A stretch of 36,859 nt of DNA, from assembly GCF_002250835.2 (NCBI RefSeq), contig NZ_NOJY02000032.1, positions 1 to 36,859 of the forward strand, in the 5' to 3' direction. This DNA is from Romboutsia weinsteinii. Lineage in GTDB: Bacteria > Bacillota > Clostridia > Peptostreptococcales > Peptostreptococcaceae. The number at the start of each line of letters is the position of its first letter. Position 1 is the stretch's first letter. Positions 1 through 7,151 of the stretch are shown in pieces. Below the pieces are notes generated by a model. The model searched no databases. It had not been told where the DNA came from and was given only the letters and a program-made list of their open reading frames with translations. A program made the position numbers and the translations under genes.

Positions 1-267
1 GTCTAGACGCTGTTCTGGATTTTCTATTGGAGTAGGCGATAAGCTTCTCATATACTGTTCAAAGATATTATCATCTTCTATTTCTAAGATATATCCTAAT
101 TTACTTTTATAATCTATATTAAACCCTTTGCCCTTATTTCCAGAAGCTATCATCTTCATATCATTTCTAATTGTCCTAGTTGACACTTCCAATTTTTTTG
201 AAAAGTATTCTAGGCTTAAATAATTACCGCTGTCTTTCAATTCTTTAAGAATGAGACTTTCTCGCAT
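1..267 (-). CDS. PRD-type transcriptional regulator/antiterminator, 5' part only
   Basis: This is the N-terminal 89 codons of a gene that runs off the left edge of the window. It starts at the ATG read from 267, behind an AGGAGGAG ribosome binding site. The translation begins MRESLILKELKDSGNYLSLE and continues with a helix-turn-helix whose recognition part reads LEVSTRTIRNDMK. This is the HTH_11/DeoR-like winged helix found at the N-terminus of BglG/MtlR/LicR-family regulators with PTS regulation domains. The PRD and EII-like domains would lie outside the window, so the family assignment rests on the DNA-binding domain alone; a BirA-like or DeoR-type regulator is possible. The upstream region holds a repeated 21-nt motif that could be its operator. 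Confidence 0.8.
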   Translation of the reverse strand, partial: MRESLILKELKDSGNYLSLEYFSKKLEVSTRTIRNDMKMIASGNKGKGFNIDYKSKLGYILEIEDDNIFEQYMRSLSPTPIENPEQRLD

Positions 268-337
268 ATGCTCTCCTCCTTATTCTCTAAATTTGTAGTG
301 TATTTTATAATATACATTTTAACTTAAAGTAAGTTTC

Positions 338-358
338 AAGAAAAGCTGATGTTTTTCA
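338..358. repeat. 21-nt direct repeat, copy 1
   Basis: The copy reads AAGAAAAGCTGATGTTTTTC plus A. It matches copy 2 at 494-514 in 18 of 21 positions. It lies about 70 bp upstream of the regulator start at 267, so an autoregulatory binding site is possible. That role is an inference. Confidence 0.45.
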
Positions 359-493
359 TTATTTCAGTGAAAAAAGTATCTCATTAATATATAACTTGCA
401 TAATTCATATTATTAATAATATTTAAATAATAAATTTTATTAATAATATGTGTGTCTTCATTTATACTCTAATTATAAGTTGAGCCTTACACT

Positions 494-514
494 AAGAAAA
501 GCCGAGCTTTTTCA
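494..514. repeat. 21-nt direct repeat, copy 2
   Basis: This is the second copy of the 338-358 motif, with a fully paired core AAAAGC-CGA-GCTTTT. The two copies are 156 bp apart, close to an integral number of helical turns. The function is not known. Confidence 0.45.
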
Positions 515-618
515 CACTTACTTTGAAAAATATATACTTTTATTTTTGTTATATTTGAAAGCTTTAAGAATTTCAGAGCAAATTATAAGCTCTACGAAAT
601 AGCCTCTAAATTAATATA

Positions 619-641
619 AGCCAGTCCAAATTGGACTAGCC
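619..641 (-). terminator. Candidate terminator of the small gene at 702-1004
   Basis: On the minus strand GCTAGTCCA and TGGACTGGC form a 9-bp stem with one G-U pair and a 3-nt loop, 60 bp past the stop of the upstream gene. The downstream tract is A/T-mixed (TTATATTAATTT) rather than a clean U-run, so the call is tentative. Confidence 0.4.
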
Positions 642-701
642 TAGTGTAGTTATACATATCTATATATATTATTTTATCTACCAAAACTTATTCTTTTTTA
701 T

Positions 702-1004
702 TTAGAAATATTTTTTTTCTGCACTTTTATAACAGTAATAGCTTTTTTCATCTGTTTCTATTTTTAGAGAATCATTATATATTACTACTTCAATTATGCT
801 CTTATCTTCAACTTCGCATATAGTACTTTCTTTACATTCTCCAAAACTTAAGTATCCTTTATCTTGTATTGGCTCATATCTAAATTTAATATTAGCGTTC
901 TTAATGCTTACTTCCTTATTTGAAGTTTTATTTTTTACTATTATATCTGTGTACTCATTGTTTAAAAGTGTATTTTGTATTTTATAAGTTAATTTATTAA
1001 TCAT
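702..1004 (-). CDS. Hypothetical 100-residue protein
   Basis: This ORF of 100 codons starts with ATG at 1004 (MINKLTYKIQ) and has no strong Shine-Dalgarno sequence. The product is charged and soluble-looking, with alternating hydrophobic and polar stretches that suggest beta-strands (for example IEVVIYNDSLKIE near residues 70-82) and three cysteines. I recognise no family. A 9-bp perfect inverted repeat (1019-1040) lies directly upstream and could be an operator or a 5' UTR hairpin. Composition and length make a real gene plausible, but there is no context to support a role. Confidence 0.5.
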   Translation of the reverse strand: MINKLTYKIQNTLLNNEYTDIIVKNKTSNKEVSIKNANIKFRYEPIQDKGYLSFGECKESTICEVEDKSIIEVVIYNDSLKIETDEKSYYCYKSAEKKYF

Positions 1005-1018
1005 ATTCTATGCCCGTT

Positions 1019-1040
1019 CATATAAGATTTTTCTTATATG
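1019..1040. repeat. Perfect inverted repeat upstream of the 702-1004 gene
   Basis: CATATAAGA-TTTT-TCTTATATG is a perfect 9-bp inverted repeat with a 4-nt spacer. It ends 15 bp before the minus-strand start codon at 1004. It could be a repressor operator or a translational hairpin. Confidence 0.5.
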
Positions 1041-1223
1041 CCTTTCTTTGTATTTTATATATTTAATATAACAAAGTTATTTTTTCCTCTCAATTAGGCA
1101 CTTTTTTGTAACCTCTATAAATTTGCATAACAATAAGACCTCTAAATCAATAATGTAGTAATGCATTCAGACAGTTTCCTTATGAGATTGAAATTATAGT
1201 AAATACTCTACCTTATTATGCAT

Positions 1224-1253
1224 AAAAAAAAGATCCTTTATAAGGATCTTTTC
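1224..1253 (-). terminator. Intrinsic terminator of the cold-shock gene
   Basis: On the minus strand AAAAGATCCTT pairs with AAGGATCTTTT and is followed by an uninterrupted U-run. It begins 15 bp beyond the csp stop codon. Confidence 0.85.
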
Positions 1254-1267
1254 CGAAACAATATATA

Positions 1268-1468
1268 TTATAATATAGTTATGTTTTCTGCTTGAGGACC
1301 TCTAGCACCTTTAACTATATCAAAGCTTACTTTTTGACCTTCTTCTAATGACTTGAAACCATCTGCTTGTATAGCTGAGAAATGAGCGAAAACATCATCT
1401 CCACCTTCTACTGATATAAAACCAAAACCTTTTTCATTGTTAAACCATTTTACTATTCCGTTATTCAT
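1268..1468 (-). CDS. csp: CspA-family cold-shock protein
   Basis: This is a 66-residue single-domain OB-fold RNA/DNA chaperone. The sequence shows both nucleic-acid-binding motifs: RNP1 as KGFGFISV near residues 13-20 and RNP2 as VFAHFSAI near 27-34. The start [10 protein letters not shown] is standard for the family. I set the start at ATG 1468 because AGGAGAAG precedes it at good spacing. The frame stays open for another 59 codons upstream, but that extension overlaps the promoter and leader. A TATAAT with an upstream TG (1538-1543) would give a leader of about 65 nt containing a small TCAAGA-ATC-TCTTGA hairpin. The gene is single, with its own terminator, and is divergent from the mgtC-like gene. 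The family role is keeping RNA unstructured during cold or growth transitions. Confidence 0.95.
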   Translation of the reverse strand: MNNGIVKWFNNEKGFGFISVEGGDDVFAHFSAIQADGFKSLEEGQKVSFDIVKGARGPQAENITIL

Positions 1469-1537
1469 TATAACTTCTCCTATTGAACCTGTATCAAGAA
1501 TCTCTTGAATTAATTTTTTTGTATTGCTACAATATTT

Positions 1538-1576
1538 ATTATAACACAAATAAAGAATAATAGATAGTGCTATAAT
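1538..1576. promoter_or_regulatory. Divergent promoters of csp and the mgtC-like gene
   Basis: Two extended -10 elements of the form TGNTATAAT face in opposite directions. The minus-strand TATAAT at 1543-1538 serves csp. The plus-strand TATAAT at 1571-1576 serves the gene at 1603. The -35 hexamers are weak, as often seen with extended -10 promoters. Confidence 0.5.
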
Positions 1577-1602
1577 AATATAAATAGAAAGTAGGTGATA
1601 AA

Positions 1603-2031
1603 ATGTTTTTACTATTGGAACACCTTCCAAAATTAATATTTGCATCTATTATCGGAGGAGTACTTGGATTTGAGAGAAGTAAAAAAGGAGCTAAATCTGT
1701 AGGTTATGGTACTTGTTCTATTATTTCAATTGGGACAACACTTCTTACAATCATTTCAGCTTATGGTCTAGGTTCTGGCACAGACCCAAGCAGACTTATT
1801 GCTAATATTATAACGGCCATCGGTTTTTTATGTGCTGGTGTTATATTTACAAAACCTTCTGAAGATGATGCAGACCAAGAAATAGTTGGTCTGACTACTG
1901 GTGCTACGATCTTTTGTATAGCTGCTATGGGTATTGGTATTGGATTAGGTTATTATGGTTTAGTTACATGTGTAGCTATATTAATAGAGATAAATCTTTT
2001 AATTTCAAAGAAGATTAAGAAAAATAGCTAA
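1603..2031 (+). CDS. MgtC/SapB-family membrane protein
   Basis: This is a 142-residue integral membrane protein with about four hydrophobic segments. It shows the MgtC N-terminal signature: the first helix ends in [20 protein letters not shown], followed by [14 protein letters not shown], a D-P-S-R-L-I-A loop and an [10 protein letters not shown] helix. MgtC proteins are linked to survival in low magnesium, membrane potential control and virulence in intracellular pathogens. In Clostridia their job is unclear. The protein has only the membrane domain and lacks the soluble C-terminal domain of true MgtC, so SapB-like is the safer name. The ATG at 1603 follows GTAGGTG. The gene is monocistronic, ending in a strong hairpin. 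Confidence 0.88.
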   Translation: MFLLLEHLPKLIFASIIGGVLGFERSKKGAKSVGYGTCSIISIGTTLLTIISAYGLGSGTDPSRLIANIITAIGFLCAGVIFTKPSEDDADQEIVGLTTGATIFCIAAMGIGIGLGYYGLVTCVAILIEINLLISKKIKKNS

Positions 2032-2035
2032 AAGA

Positions 2036-2083
2036 AAAATAGTCTATGCTAACACAATCATATTTAGCATAGACTATTTTTTC
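2036..2083. terminator. Bidirectional terminator after the mgtC-like gene
   Basis: AAATAGTCTATGCTAA pairs with TTAGCATAGACTATTT and a T-run follows on the plus strand. The minus strand also ends in TATTTTTCTTTT, so it may also stop readthrough from the deacetylase gene. Confidence 0.85.
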
Positions 2084-2153
2084 ATTAAATATGTACCTAT
2101 AACTAACTCAATTGCCTCTAACTATCTCTGTAATTAATACACTTTTAATATGA

Positions 2154-2252
2154 TTAATCTGTCACTTCTCCATTTGAAGCAATTACTACCCAATTCCAAT
2201 TATAATGATAAACTACTATCAAGTCATTATCAACGTTTTCTCTTATTACTAT
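2154..2252 (-). pseudogene. Possible 3' gene remnant downstream of the deacetylase
   Basis: A 32-codon open stretch on the minus strand ends at TAA 2156-2154. It has an unusually protein-like composition for this AT-rich DNA, including VVYHYNWNWVVIASNGEVTD. It has no start codon. The same frame continues upstream past a single TAG (2255-2253) with KKINTHIDL, reaching the end of the deacetylase gene. This looks like the decayed tail of a lost gene. I do not recognise the family, and chance cannot be excluded. Confidence 0.3.
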
Positions 2253-2287
2253 CTACAAATCTATATGTGTATTTATTTTCTTAATTT

Positions 2288-3169
2288 TTACACAAGAGTC
2301 TTAAACTCATATCCATTTTCTTTAAAATGTTTTATTATAGCTGGTAAAGCTTTAGCTGTTTCTTCTTTGCCATAAGTATCATGCATTAAAAGAACCACTA
2401 TTTCTTTATCTTGTGATGTTTTTATTGTATAATCAGTTAATTCTTGTGCGCTCTTTTTCTTACCTTCAGCATCTGCATTTAATGCATTCCAGTCTATAGA
2501 TACTTTGTTAGTCTCAGCTAAATGAGTATCTAAAGCTTCCATACCTTTCCATGACATATGCCCACCAGGACATCTTAGCACCCTGGTTGAGAAGTACTTA
2601 CCTAAAACATCATTGATAATCTCATCAGTTTTTTCAAAATCAGCTTTGAAAGCTTCTAAGTCTATAGTTCTTCCAGGGTACAGTGTTTTATAATCATGGC
2701 TATATGAATGATTTGCTATTGCATGTCCTTCATTGAACTCTTGTTTTATTAGTTCTCTGGCTGTATCTCCACCTCTTTCAATGTTTTGACCAGTTAAGAA
2801 AAATGTTGCCTTTACCCCTTCTTCTTTTAATATCTCTAATATTTGTGGAGTAACAGTTGTTGATGTACCATCATCAAAAGTTAAGAAGACTATCTTTTCA
2901 CCGTTATTAGAGTAATCATATTTATTAAGTTTTTCAGCTATGATGTTAGCATCATAAGAGTATTTTTTGCCTTCATGGCTTACTCCTACCATATATTTTT
3001 TCTTCTCTTCTTCTGCTTTTCTTTTCTCTTCTTCTATCCTTTTTTGTTCTGCTTTCATCTGTATTTGAGCGTCTACATAGACCCATGTTTTATTAACAAT
3101 TCCCACCATAATTAAGCACGCTAACAAAACTAGCACTACTTTTTTCTTGTTTACTTTTTTATAACTCAT
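2288..3169 (-). CDS. pdaV: Membrane-anchored polysaccharide (peptidoglycan) deacetylase
   Basis: This 293-residue extracytoplasmic enzyme has an N-terminal membrane anchor (residues 10-26), a charged K/E/R-rich linker predicted as coiled coil (about 38-60), then a NodB/CE4 domain from residue 92. The catalytic motifs are all present: TFDDG at 97-101 (base and metal Asp), HSYSH at 154-158 (metal His pair), RCPGG at 199-203, DWNA near 227-230 and LMHD at 261-264. CE4 enzymes of this type remove acetyl groups from peptidoglycan N-acetylglucosamine and so blunt lysozyme. It lies 107 bp downstream of the RsiV-like gene on the same strand. That is the partnership known from the C. difficile csfV-rsiV-pdaV locus, and I transfer the symbol from it. 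The ATG is preceded by AAGAGGAGAG. Exact substrate position specificity is inferred. Confidence 0.85.
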   Translation of the reverse strand: MSYKKVNKKKVVLVLLACLIMVGIVNKTWVYVDAQIQMKAEQKRIEEEKRKAEEEKKKYMVGVSHEGKKYSYDANIIAEKLNKYDYSNNGEKIVFLTFDDGTSTTVTPQILEILKEEGVKATFFLTGQNIERGGDTARELIKQEFNEGHAIANHSYSHDYKTLYPGRTIDLEAFKADFEKTDEIINDVLGKYFSTRVLRCPGGHMSWKGMEALDTHLAETNKVSIDWNALNADAEGKKKSAQELTDYTIKTSQDKEIVVLLMHDTYGKEETAKALPAIIKHFKENGYEFKTLV

Positions 3170-3276
3170 GTATCTCTCCTCTTAATTGCTATCTATTTTG
3201 TCATTTTCAATATTGATGAATTATCTTATGATTTTCCTAATATATTTATTAACTCAGTTGCACTTTACTCTATAGA

Positions 3277-4143
3277 TTAATGTTGATAATATATAATTTG
3301 ATTTGTGATTTCTTGAGGTATTACAAACTCAACTAATCCTTCAGAGCCCGGGGCTACATCATATTTATTAAAGCATATAACTAATTGGTTCTTATCATTT
3401 ATATAAAATTCTTGATTTTTATCTATTTTATTAAAGTTCGAATCAACCATTTTATCATTTAACCAATAAACATCTTCTCGATTATTTTCCATTCTCTCTT
3501 TCATCTGTTGTTTGATATTTTGACTTATAGCATCTATATAGTCTGTTCCTTCAAACATTCCTTCTAAAGTTAAAACAGTATTATTTTTCTTATCTATATT
3601 ATAAAATTTTCTAGTTATATTCGATGAACCTTGGGCTGAATATTTATATATTACTATTGATAATATATCTTCATTATCAGTCTTTACATCATACCAATAT
3701 TTTACATATTCTTTTACCTTTATACCTTCTGACTTTAGTTGCTTCATCTCTTTTAGATATTCATTGTATAGTTCTTTTCCTCGTTCTTCAAATTTCTTAT
3801 TCAATTTATATTCTAAATCCTTATCTTCTAACCCCTCTATTCTAGGCACGTCAATAGAAACATCATATCCATTTTCATTTATTCTATAATTTCTAAAGTT
3901 AATAATTTTTATAACCCCACCTATTCCAGGTATGCTTTCTAAAGTATTTGCAAAAGTAGGTACTAAATTAACAATCCCTACTAATATACTTATTGATGCA
4001 GCTAAAGCTGAACTTTTAATTATTTTGTTTTTTTTAGTTTTACTTACACTCATGGCGTCATTTACTATACGGTCCAATCTATCTGGTATTTCTATATTTT
4101 TATACTTATCTTTTAATTTTTCTAAGTTTTCGTTTTTATTCAA
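3277..4143 (-). CDS. rsiV: RsiV-like anti-sigma factor (DUF3298/DUF4163)
   Basis: This is a 288-residue single-pass membrane protein. It has a short cytoplasmic N-terminal sigma-binding region (about 1-42), one transmembrane helix (IIKSSALAASISILVGIVNL region), then an extracytoplasmic domain with the look of DUF4163/DUF3298 (RINENGYDVSIDVPRIEGL, later LVICFNKYDVAPGSEG and VEFVIPQEI). RsiV proteins hold SigV inactive, bind lysozyme directly and are degraded by regulated proteolysis. The gene starts 13 bp after the sigma gene and is translationally linked. I prefer a TTG start at 4143 because AAAGGAG lies 8 nt before it. The GTG at 4152 would overlap that site. Length is close to the 285 residues of B. 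subtilis RsiV. Lysozyme binding itself is inferred from family and neighbours. Confidence 0.8.
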   Translation of the reverse strand: MNKNENLEKLKDKYKNIEIPDRLDRIVNDAMSVSKTKKNKIIKSSALAASISILVGIVNLVPTFANTLESIPGIGGVIKIINFRNYRINENGYDVSIDVPRIEGLEDKDLEYKLNKKFEERGKELYNEYLKEMKQLKSEGIKVKEYVKYWYDVKTDNEDILSIVIYKYSAQGSSNITRKFYNIDKKNNTVLTLEGMFEGTDYIDAISQNIKQQMKERMENNREDVYWLNDKMVDSNFNKIDKNQEFYINDKNQLVICFNKYDVAPGSEGLVEFVIPQEITNQIIYYQH

Positions 4144-4156
4144 AGCCTTCACTCCT

Positions 4157-4654
4157 TTATTCAGAAATGCTAATTTTCAATTTGTCTAATGCATTGTACA
4201 ATCGAGTTTTTATAGTATTTTCATTCTCATCAAGCATCTTAGCTATATCAGCTATTTTCATATCTTCAAAATATCGTAGTATCACTATGGTTCTATATTT
4301 TTCAGGAAGCAAATCTAAAGCTCTTTGTAAATCTATGTCTTCGTATTTGTCATAACCTATTAAATCATCTAGTTCTATGTCCTCACTTGATGTTACATAT
4401 TTTTTATTTTTCCTTATGTAGTCGATTGCACAATTTGAAACTATTCTATACATCCATGGTTTAATACTATCTGTATCTTTGAGAGTGTTTATATTAGCTA
4501 ATGACTTACATATAGAGTCGTGCACTATGTCAAGTGCGTCATCTTCATTGTGTACGTAACTATACGCAAATCTATATAATGCCTCTTTATTATCAACTAT
4601 ATATTTCTTTAGTTTTTTTTCTTTTTTTCGTTCTACTAAGCTTAGTACTTTCAT
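4157..4654 (-). CDS. sigV: ECF RNA polymerase sigma factor, SigV-type
   Basis: This 165-residue ECF sigma factor has only regions 2 and 4. Region 2 contains ALYRFAYSYVHNEDDALDIV and the -10 recognition stretch PWMYRIVSNCAIDYIRKN. Region 4 contains LPEKYRTIVILRYFEDMKI with the helix-turn-helix IADIAKMLDENENTIKTRL. I chose ATG 4654, which sits 8 nt after GAGAGGTGG. An in-frame GTG at 4666 is inside that site. The gene order sigma, RsiV-like, deacetylase strongly suggests the lysozyme-responsive SigV type. ECF factors normally activate their own operon. A CGTC at 4684-4681 is a possible -10, but the -35 match is poor. Confidence 0.88.
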   Translation of the reverse strand: MKVLSLVERKKEKKLKKYIVDNKEALYRFAYSYVHNEDDALDIVHDSICKSLANINTLKDTDSIKPWMYRIVSNCAIDYIRKNKKYVTSSEDIELDDLIGYDKYEDIDLQRALDLLPEKYRTIVILRYFEDMKIADIAKMLDENENTIKTRLYNALDKLKISISE

Positions 4655-4962
4655 TTTTGTATCCACCTCTCATAATATAAGACGTTTTATACGGTGTTAA
4701 AAGTTTTATTTTTTTATGTTTTTTTACATTAAATTTTTAAATTTTTTATAAAAGACTATATTTCATTTAAAATATATATATTTCTCTCATATTAGCTATT
4801 ACTATTTATTAGATTATTATATGTAATAAACTATAGTAGTATATATTTAGATAAAATACATTCTTATATGCACTTGTCTTTGACTTGACATACTATAAGT
4901 TCTACAGATTTAATATAGATGCCGATATCATTTGGTTTCAAATTTAGGTTTAAATAACATAA

Positions 4963-5112
4963 ATGTGGAAGGACTACTTTGGACCTAACTGTAATCAAAT
5001 TAATAAATTTACTAAATCTGCCCATTCTCTCCATTATTATGATAGCATGCTAGTAATTGAAAAAAGAAAATTTACTCATCCAATTAGCATTTTTTCTAAA
5101 TACACTCAATAA
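4963..5112 (+). pseudogene. Short protein-like reading frame, possible gene remnant
   Basis: This is 49 codons from ATG (MWKDYFGPNCNQINKFTKSA) to TAA. It has mixed, non-repetitive composition that is unlike translated AT-rich spacer. No ribosome binding site precedes it, and the frame before the ATG is full of stops. After the stop the frame continues for another 14 codons (DFYNIFCSDTIIFG). It could be a fragment of a lost gene. I do not recognise the family. Confidence 0.25.
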
Positions 5113-5225
5113 GATTTTTATAATATATTTTGTTCTGATACTATCATTTTTGGATAGATATTTAATTATTTTTAGAGATTGTAAAAGAAGAGTTTTCTAA
5201 TTCTAAGTTTAAGTGAGAATAAAAT

Positions 5226-5264
5226 AAAAAATGGAACCCTAAAAAGTTTGGATTCCATTTTTAT
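5226..5264. terminator. Terminator of alsT
   Basis: An imperfect hairpin, AAAATGGAACCC against GGATTCCATTTT, is flanked by A/T tracts on both sides, so it can work in either direction. It lies about 60 bp beyond the alsT stop on the minus strand. Confidence 0.75.
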
Positions 5265-5321
5265 GCTTTTATTAAAGACAGGAGTACTTCATAATCATGT
5301 TATTTAACTATTTTAAAATAT

Positions 5322-6725
5322 CTAAGCTGTAGGATTTTTCTTTTTACCCTTAGAGCTTATTCCACCATTTTTCTTAATATAATCATTATGTACAGCCTTA
5401 ACAGTTCCAGTAAGAGCTAATAATGCAACTAAGTTAGGAATAACCATAAGTCCGTTAAACATGTCTGACATTGTCCATACAATAGAAACTTCTCCAAGTG
5501 TTCCAAGTAATACACAAACACATACTAGTACTCCATATATTTTAACAGCCTTTGATCCAAATAGATATTTTATATTTGCCTCTCCAAAGAAATACCATCC
5601 TATAATAGTAGAAAATGCAAAGAAGAACATACAAATAGCTATAAATATATCCCCGAACTTACCAAACACTGCAGAGAATCCTGCTTGAGTAAGTGCAGTC
5701 CCAATAATAGAACCATCTGGAGTTACTGAACGAGTCGTAATAATAACTAAAGCAGTTAAATTTAATATAACAAAAGTATCTATAAATACTCCCATCATAG
5801 CAACAAATCCTTGCTCTGATGGATGATCAACTTTTGCTACCGCATGAGCATGAGGTGTAGAACCCATACCAGCTTCATTTGAGAATAGTCCACGTGCAAC
5901 ACCTTTGCTCATAGCCTTTTGAATAGTAGCACCAACAACACCACCTGCTATTGACTGAGGTGCAAATGCTCCTACAAATATTTCTTGGAATGCTAAAGGG
6001 ATATTTCTATAGTTAGCTAATATAACAATTAGAGATCCTATAATATAAAATAGTGCCATAATAGGTACAACTGTTTCTGTAACCTTAGCTATTCTACTAA
6101 TACCACCTGAAAATACTACAAACGCTAATACTGCTAGTATAATACCAATTATAAGTGGATCTATACCAAAGGCAGTATCAAATGCAGCTGCAATAGAATT
6201 TGATTGTACTGCATTTCCCATAAATCCTAGGGCTAGTATAATAAATACAGCAAATGAACCTGCTAAAATCTTACCAAACTTACCTTTAAATGCTCCTTCT
6301 ATGTAGTAAACTGGACCACCTGTTACTGTTTTATCTTCACCTACTTGTTTATACTTTTGTGCCATTGTTGCTTCTGCATAAATTGTTGCCATACCAAAGA
6401 ATGCACTAACCCACATCCAAAATATAGCTCCTGGTCCCCCAACTGCTATTGCAGTAGCCGCACCTGCTAAGTTACCAGTACCTACTTGAGCTGCTATTGC
6501 TGTAGCTAGAGATTGGAATTGGGACATTCCCTCTGCATCAGCTTTTTCACTTTTTTTGAATAATCCCCCGAAAGTTCTCCTGAATCCTTCTCCAAATCCT
6601 CTAATTTGGATAAATTTTAATTGAAATGAATACCATATACCGGTTCCCACAAGTAAAAATAATAGGATATTCTTATCCCACAAGATACCGTTTGCCGCAT
6701 TTACAATATTTGATAGTACTTCCAT
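5322..6725 (-). CDS. alsT: Alanine/glycine:sodium symporter (AGCS family)
   Basis: This 467-residue transporter has about 10-11 membrane helices. The AGCS signature is clear near residues 65-130: FQSLATAIAAQVGTGNLAGA followed by GGPGAIFWMWVSAFFGMATI and EATMAQKYK. A second conserved stretch is ARGLFSNEAGMGSTPHAHA. The family imports alanine or glycine with sodium. I set the start at ATG 6725 because GGGGGAG precedes it. The frame stays open 41 codons further, but that part lies in the leader and does not resemble the family. The leader of about 250 nt contains competing inverted repeats, suggesting attenuation or an RNA switch. I found no glycine-riboswitch consensus there. The gene stands alone between terminators. 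Confidence 0.93.
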   Translation of the reverse strand: MEVLSNIVNAANGILWDKNILLFLLVGTGIWYSFQLKFIQIRGFGEGFRRTFGGLFKKSEKADAEGMSQFQSLATAIAAQVGTGNLAGAATAIAVGGPGAIFWMWVSAFFGMATIYAEATMAQKYKQVGEDKTVTGGPVYYIEGAFKGKFGKILAGSFAVFIILALGFMGNAVQSNSIAAAFDTAFGIDPLIIGIILAVLAFVVFSGGISRIAKVTETVVPIMALFYIIGSLIVILANYRNIPLAFQEIFVGAFAPQSIAGGVVGATIQKAMSKGVARGLFSNEAGMGSTPHAHAVAKVDHPSEQGFVAMMGVFIDTFVILNLTALVIITTRSVTPDGSIIGTALTQAGFSAVFGKFGDIFIAICMFFFAFSTIIGWYFFGEANIKYLFGSKAVKIYGVLVCVCVLLGTLGEVSIVWTMSDMFNGLMVIPNLVALLALTGTVKAVHNDYIKKNGGISSKGKKKNPTA

Positions 6726-7012
6726 TACAAACTCCCCCTTGTTATTGAATCTAGTTTGTCTGAGTTTTTGATTTAAGTACTCAGCCCGACTTATATTTAT
6801 ATCAAAGAGTTTTTCAAATATATTAATAAGGAAACTCTGTGATAACATAAAAACTAATATTCTATAACTTAATGGACTACTTTGACGAGTTGACTTATGA
6901 AGCTATGCCTAAGTTATCTTCTCTATAATCTGACTTAGTGATTGTGCTTTGAATTGATATTGTTAGAAATTCTACATACTATTTATATCTATATTGTATA
7001 TATTTTTATCAA
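6726..7012 (-). promoter_or_regulatory. Long structured leader of alsT
   Basis: The ~250-nt leader contains several inverted repeats on the minus strand. ATAACTTA at 6917-6910 can pair with TAAGTTAT at 6871-6864 or, alternatively, its ACTTA can pair with TAAGT at 6897-6893. Nearer the gene are AGAGTTT/AAACTCT and CTGAGT/ACTCAG hairpins. A possible promoter (TTGATA at 7012-7007, AT-rich -10 near 6982-6988) would start the transcript near 6975. The competing pairs are seen in the sequence; switching is inferred. Confidence 0.4.
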
Positions 7013-7100
7013 TCTTTACAATATAAATATAGATAATATCTATTTAACAAAATATTGCGAAAATTTCCCTTAATAATAACTTTTCTAGTTTCTAACATGT

Positions 7101-7134
7101 AAAAAAACACATTGATAATCTTACCAATGTGTTT
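7101..7134 (-). terminator. Terminator of the MoxR/VWA cassette
   Basis: The 10-bp perfect stem AAACACATTG/CAATGTGTTT is followed on the minus strand by a seven-U run. It lies 17 bp beyond the stop of the VWA gene. Confidence 0.92.
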
Positions 7135-7151
7135 AATACTCACAATAATAT

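Larger units (their letters stand above)
268..701. other. 434-bp intergenic region with a repeated 21-nt motif
   Basis: No gene is supported here. The stretch is extremely AT-rich. It carries two near-identical 21-nt copies (338-358 and 494-514) of AAGAAAAGCYGAKSTTTTTCA, each able to fold as a small stem. An AACTTA-N3-TAAGTT inverted repeat lies near 320-335, inside a plausible promoter for the minus-strand regulator gene. A hairpin at 619-641 lies downstream of the small gene at 702-1004. Confidence 0.5.
4667..5321. other. 655-bp AT-rich intergenic region
   Basis: The stretch separates the sigma gene from alsT. The first 180 bp are nearly pure A/T and should contain the sigma operon promoter. 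A 49-codon plus-strand reading frame lies at 4963-5112 and a terminator at 5226-5264. I see no RNA gene or mobile element. Confidence 0.5.

Noticed and set aside
1469..1645. 59-codon upstream extension of the cold-shock protein
   Set aside because: It crosses the divergent promoters, and the conserved protein begins at MNNGIVKWF behind a good ribosome site.
3624..4189. Open plus-strand frames opposite rsiV
   Set aside because: They are antisense shadows of a well-supported gene, hydrophobic because of AT-rich complement codons, and have no ribosome sites.
4681..4705. Possible SigV-type autoregulatory promoter (AAAAC, then CGTC) before the sigma gene
   Set aside because: The -10 CGTC is right, but the -35 lacks TG and the AAC-to-CGTC spacer is 18 nt, longer than the usual about 16. 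Left as a suspicion only.
6726..6848. 41-codon N-terminal extension of AlsT
   Set aside because: It does not resemble the family, and a strong GGGGGAG lies right before the internal ATG at 6725. The stretch is better read as mRNA leader.
6726..6960. Glycine riboswitch or T-box upstream of alsT
   Set aside because: I looked for the conserved glycine aptamer cores and the T-box TGGNACCGCG-type sequence and found neither.
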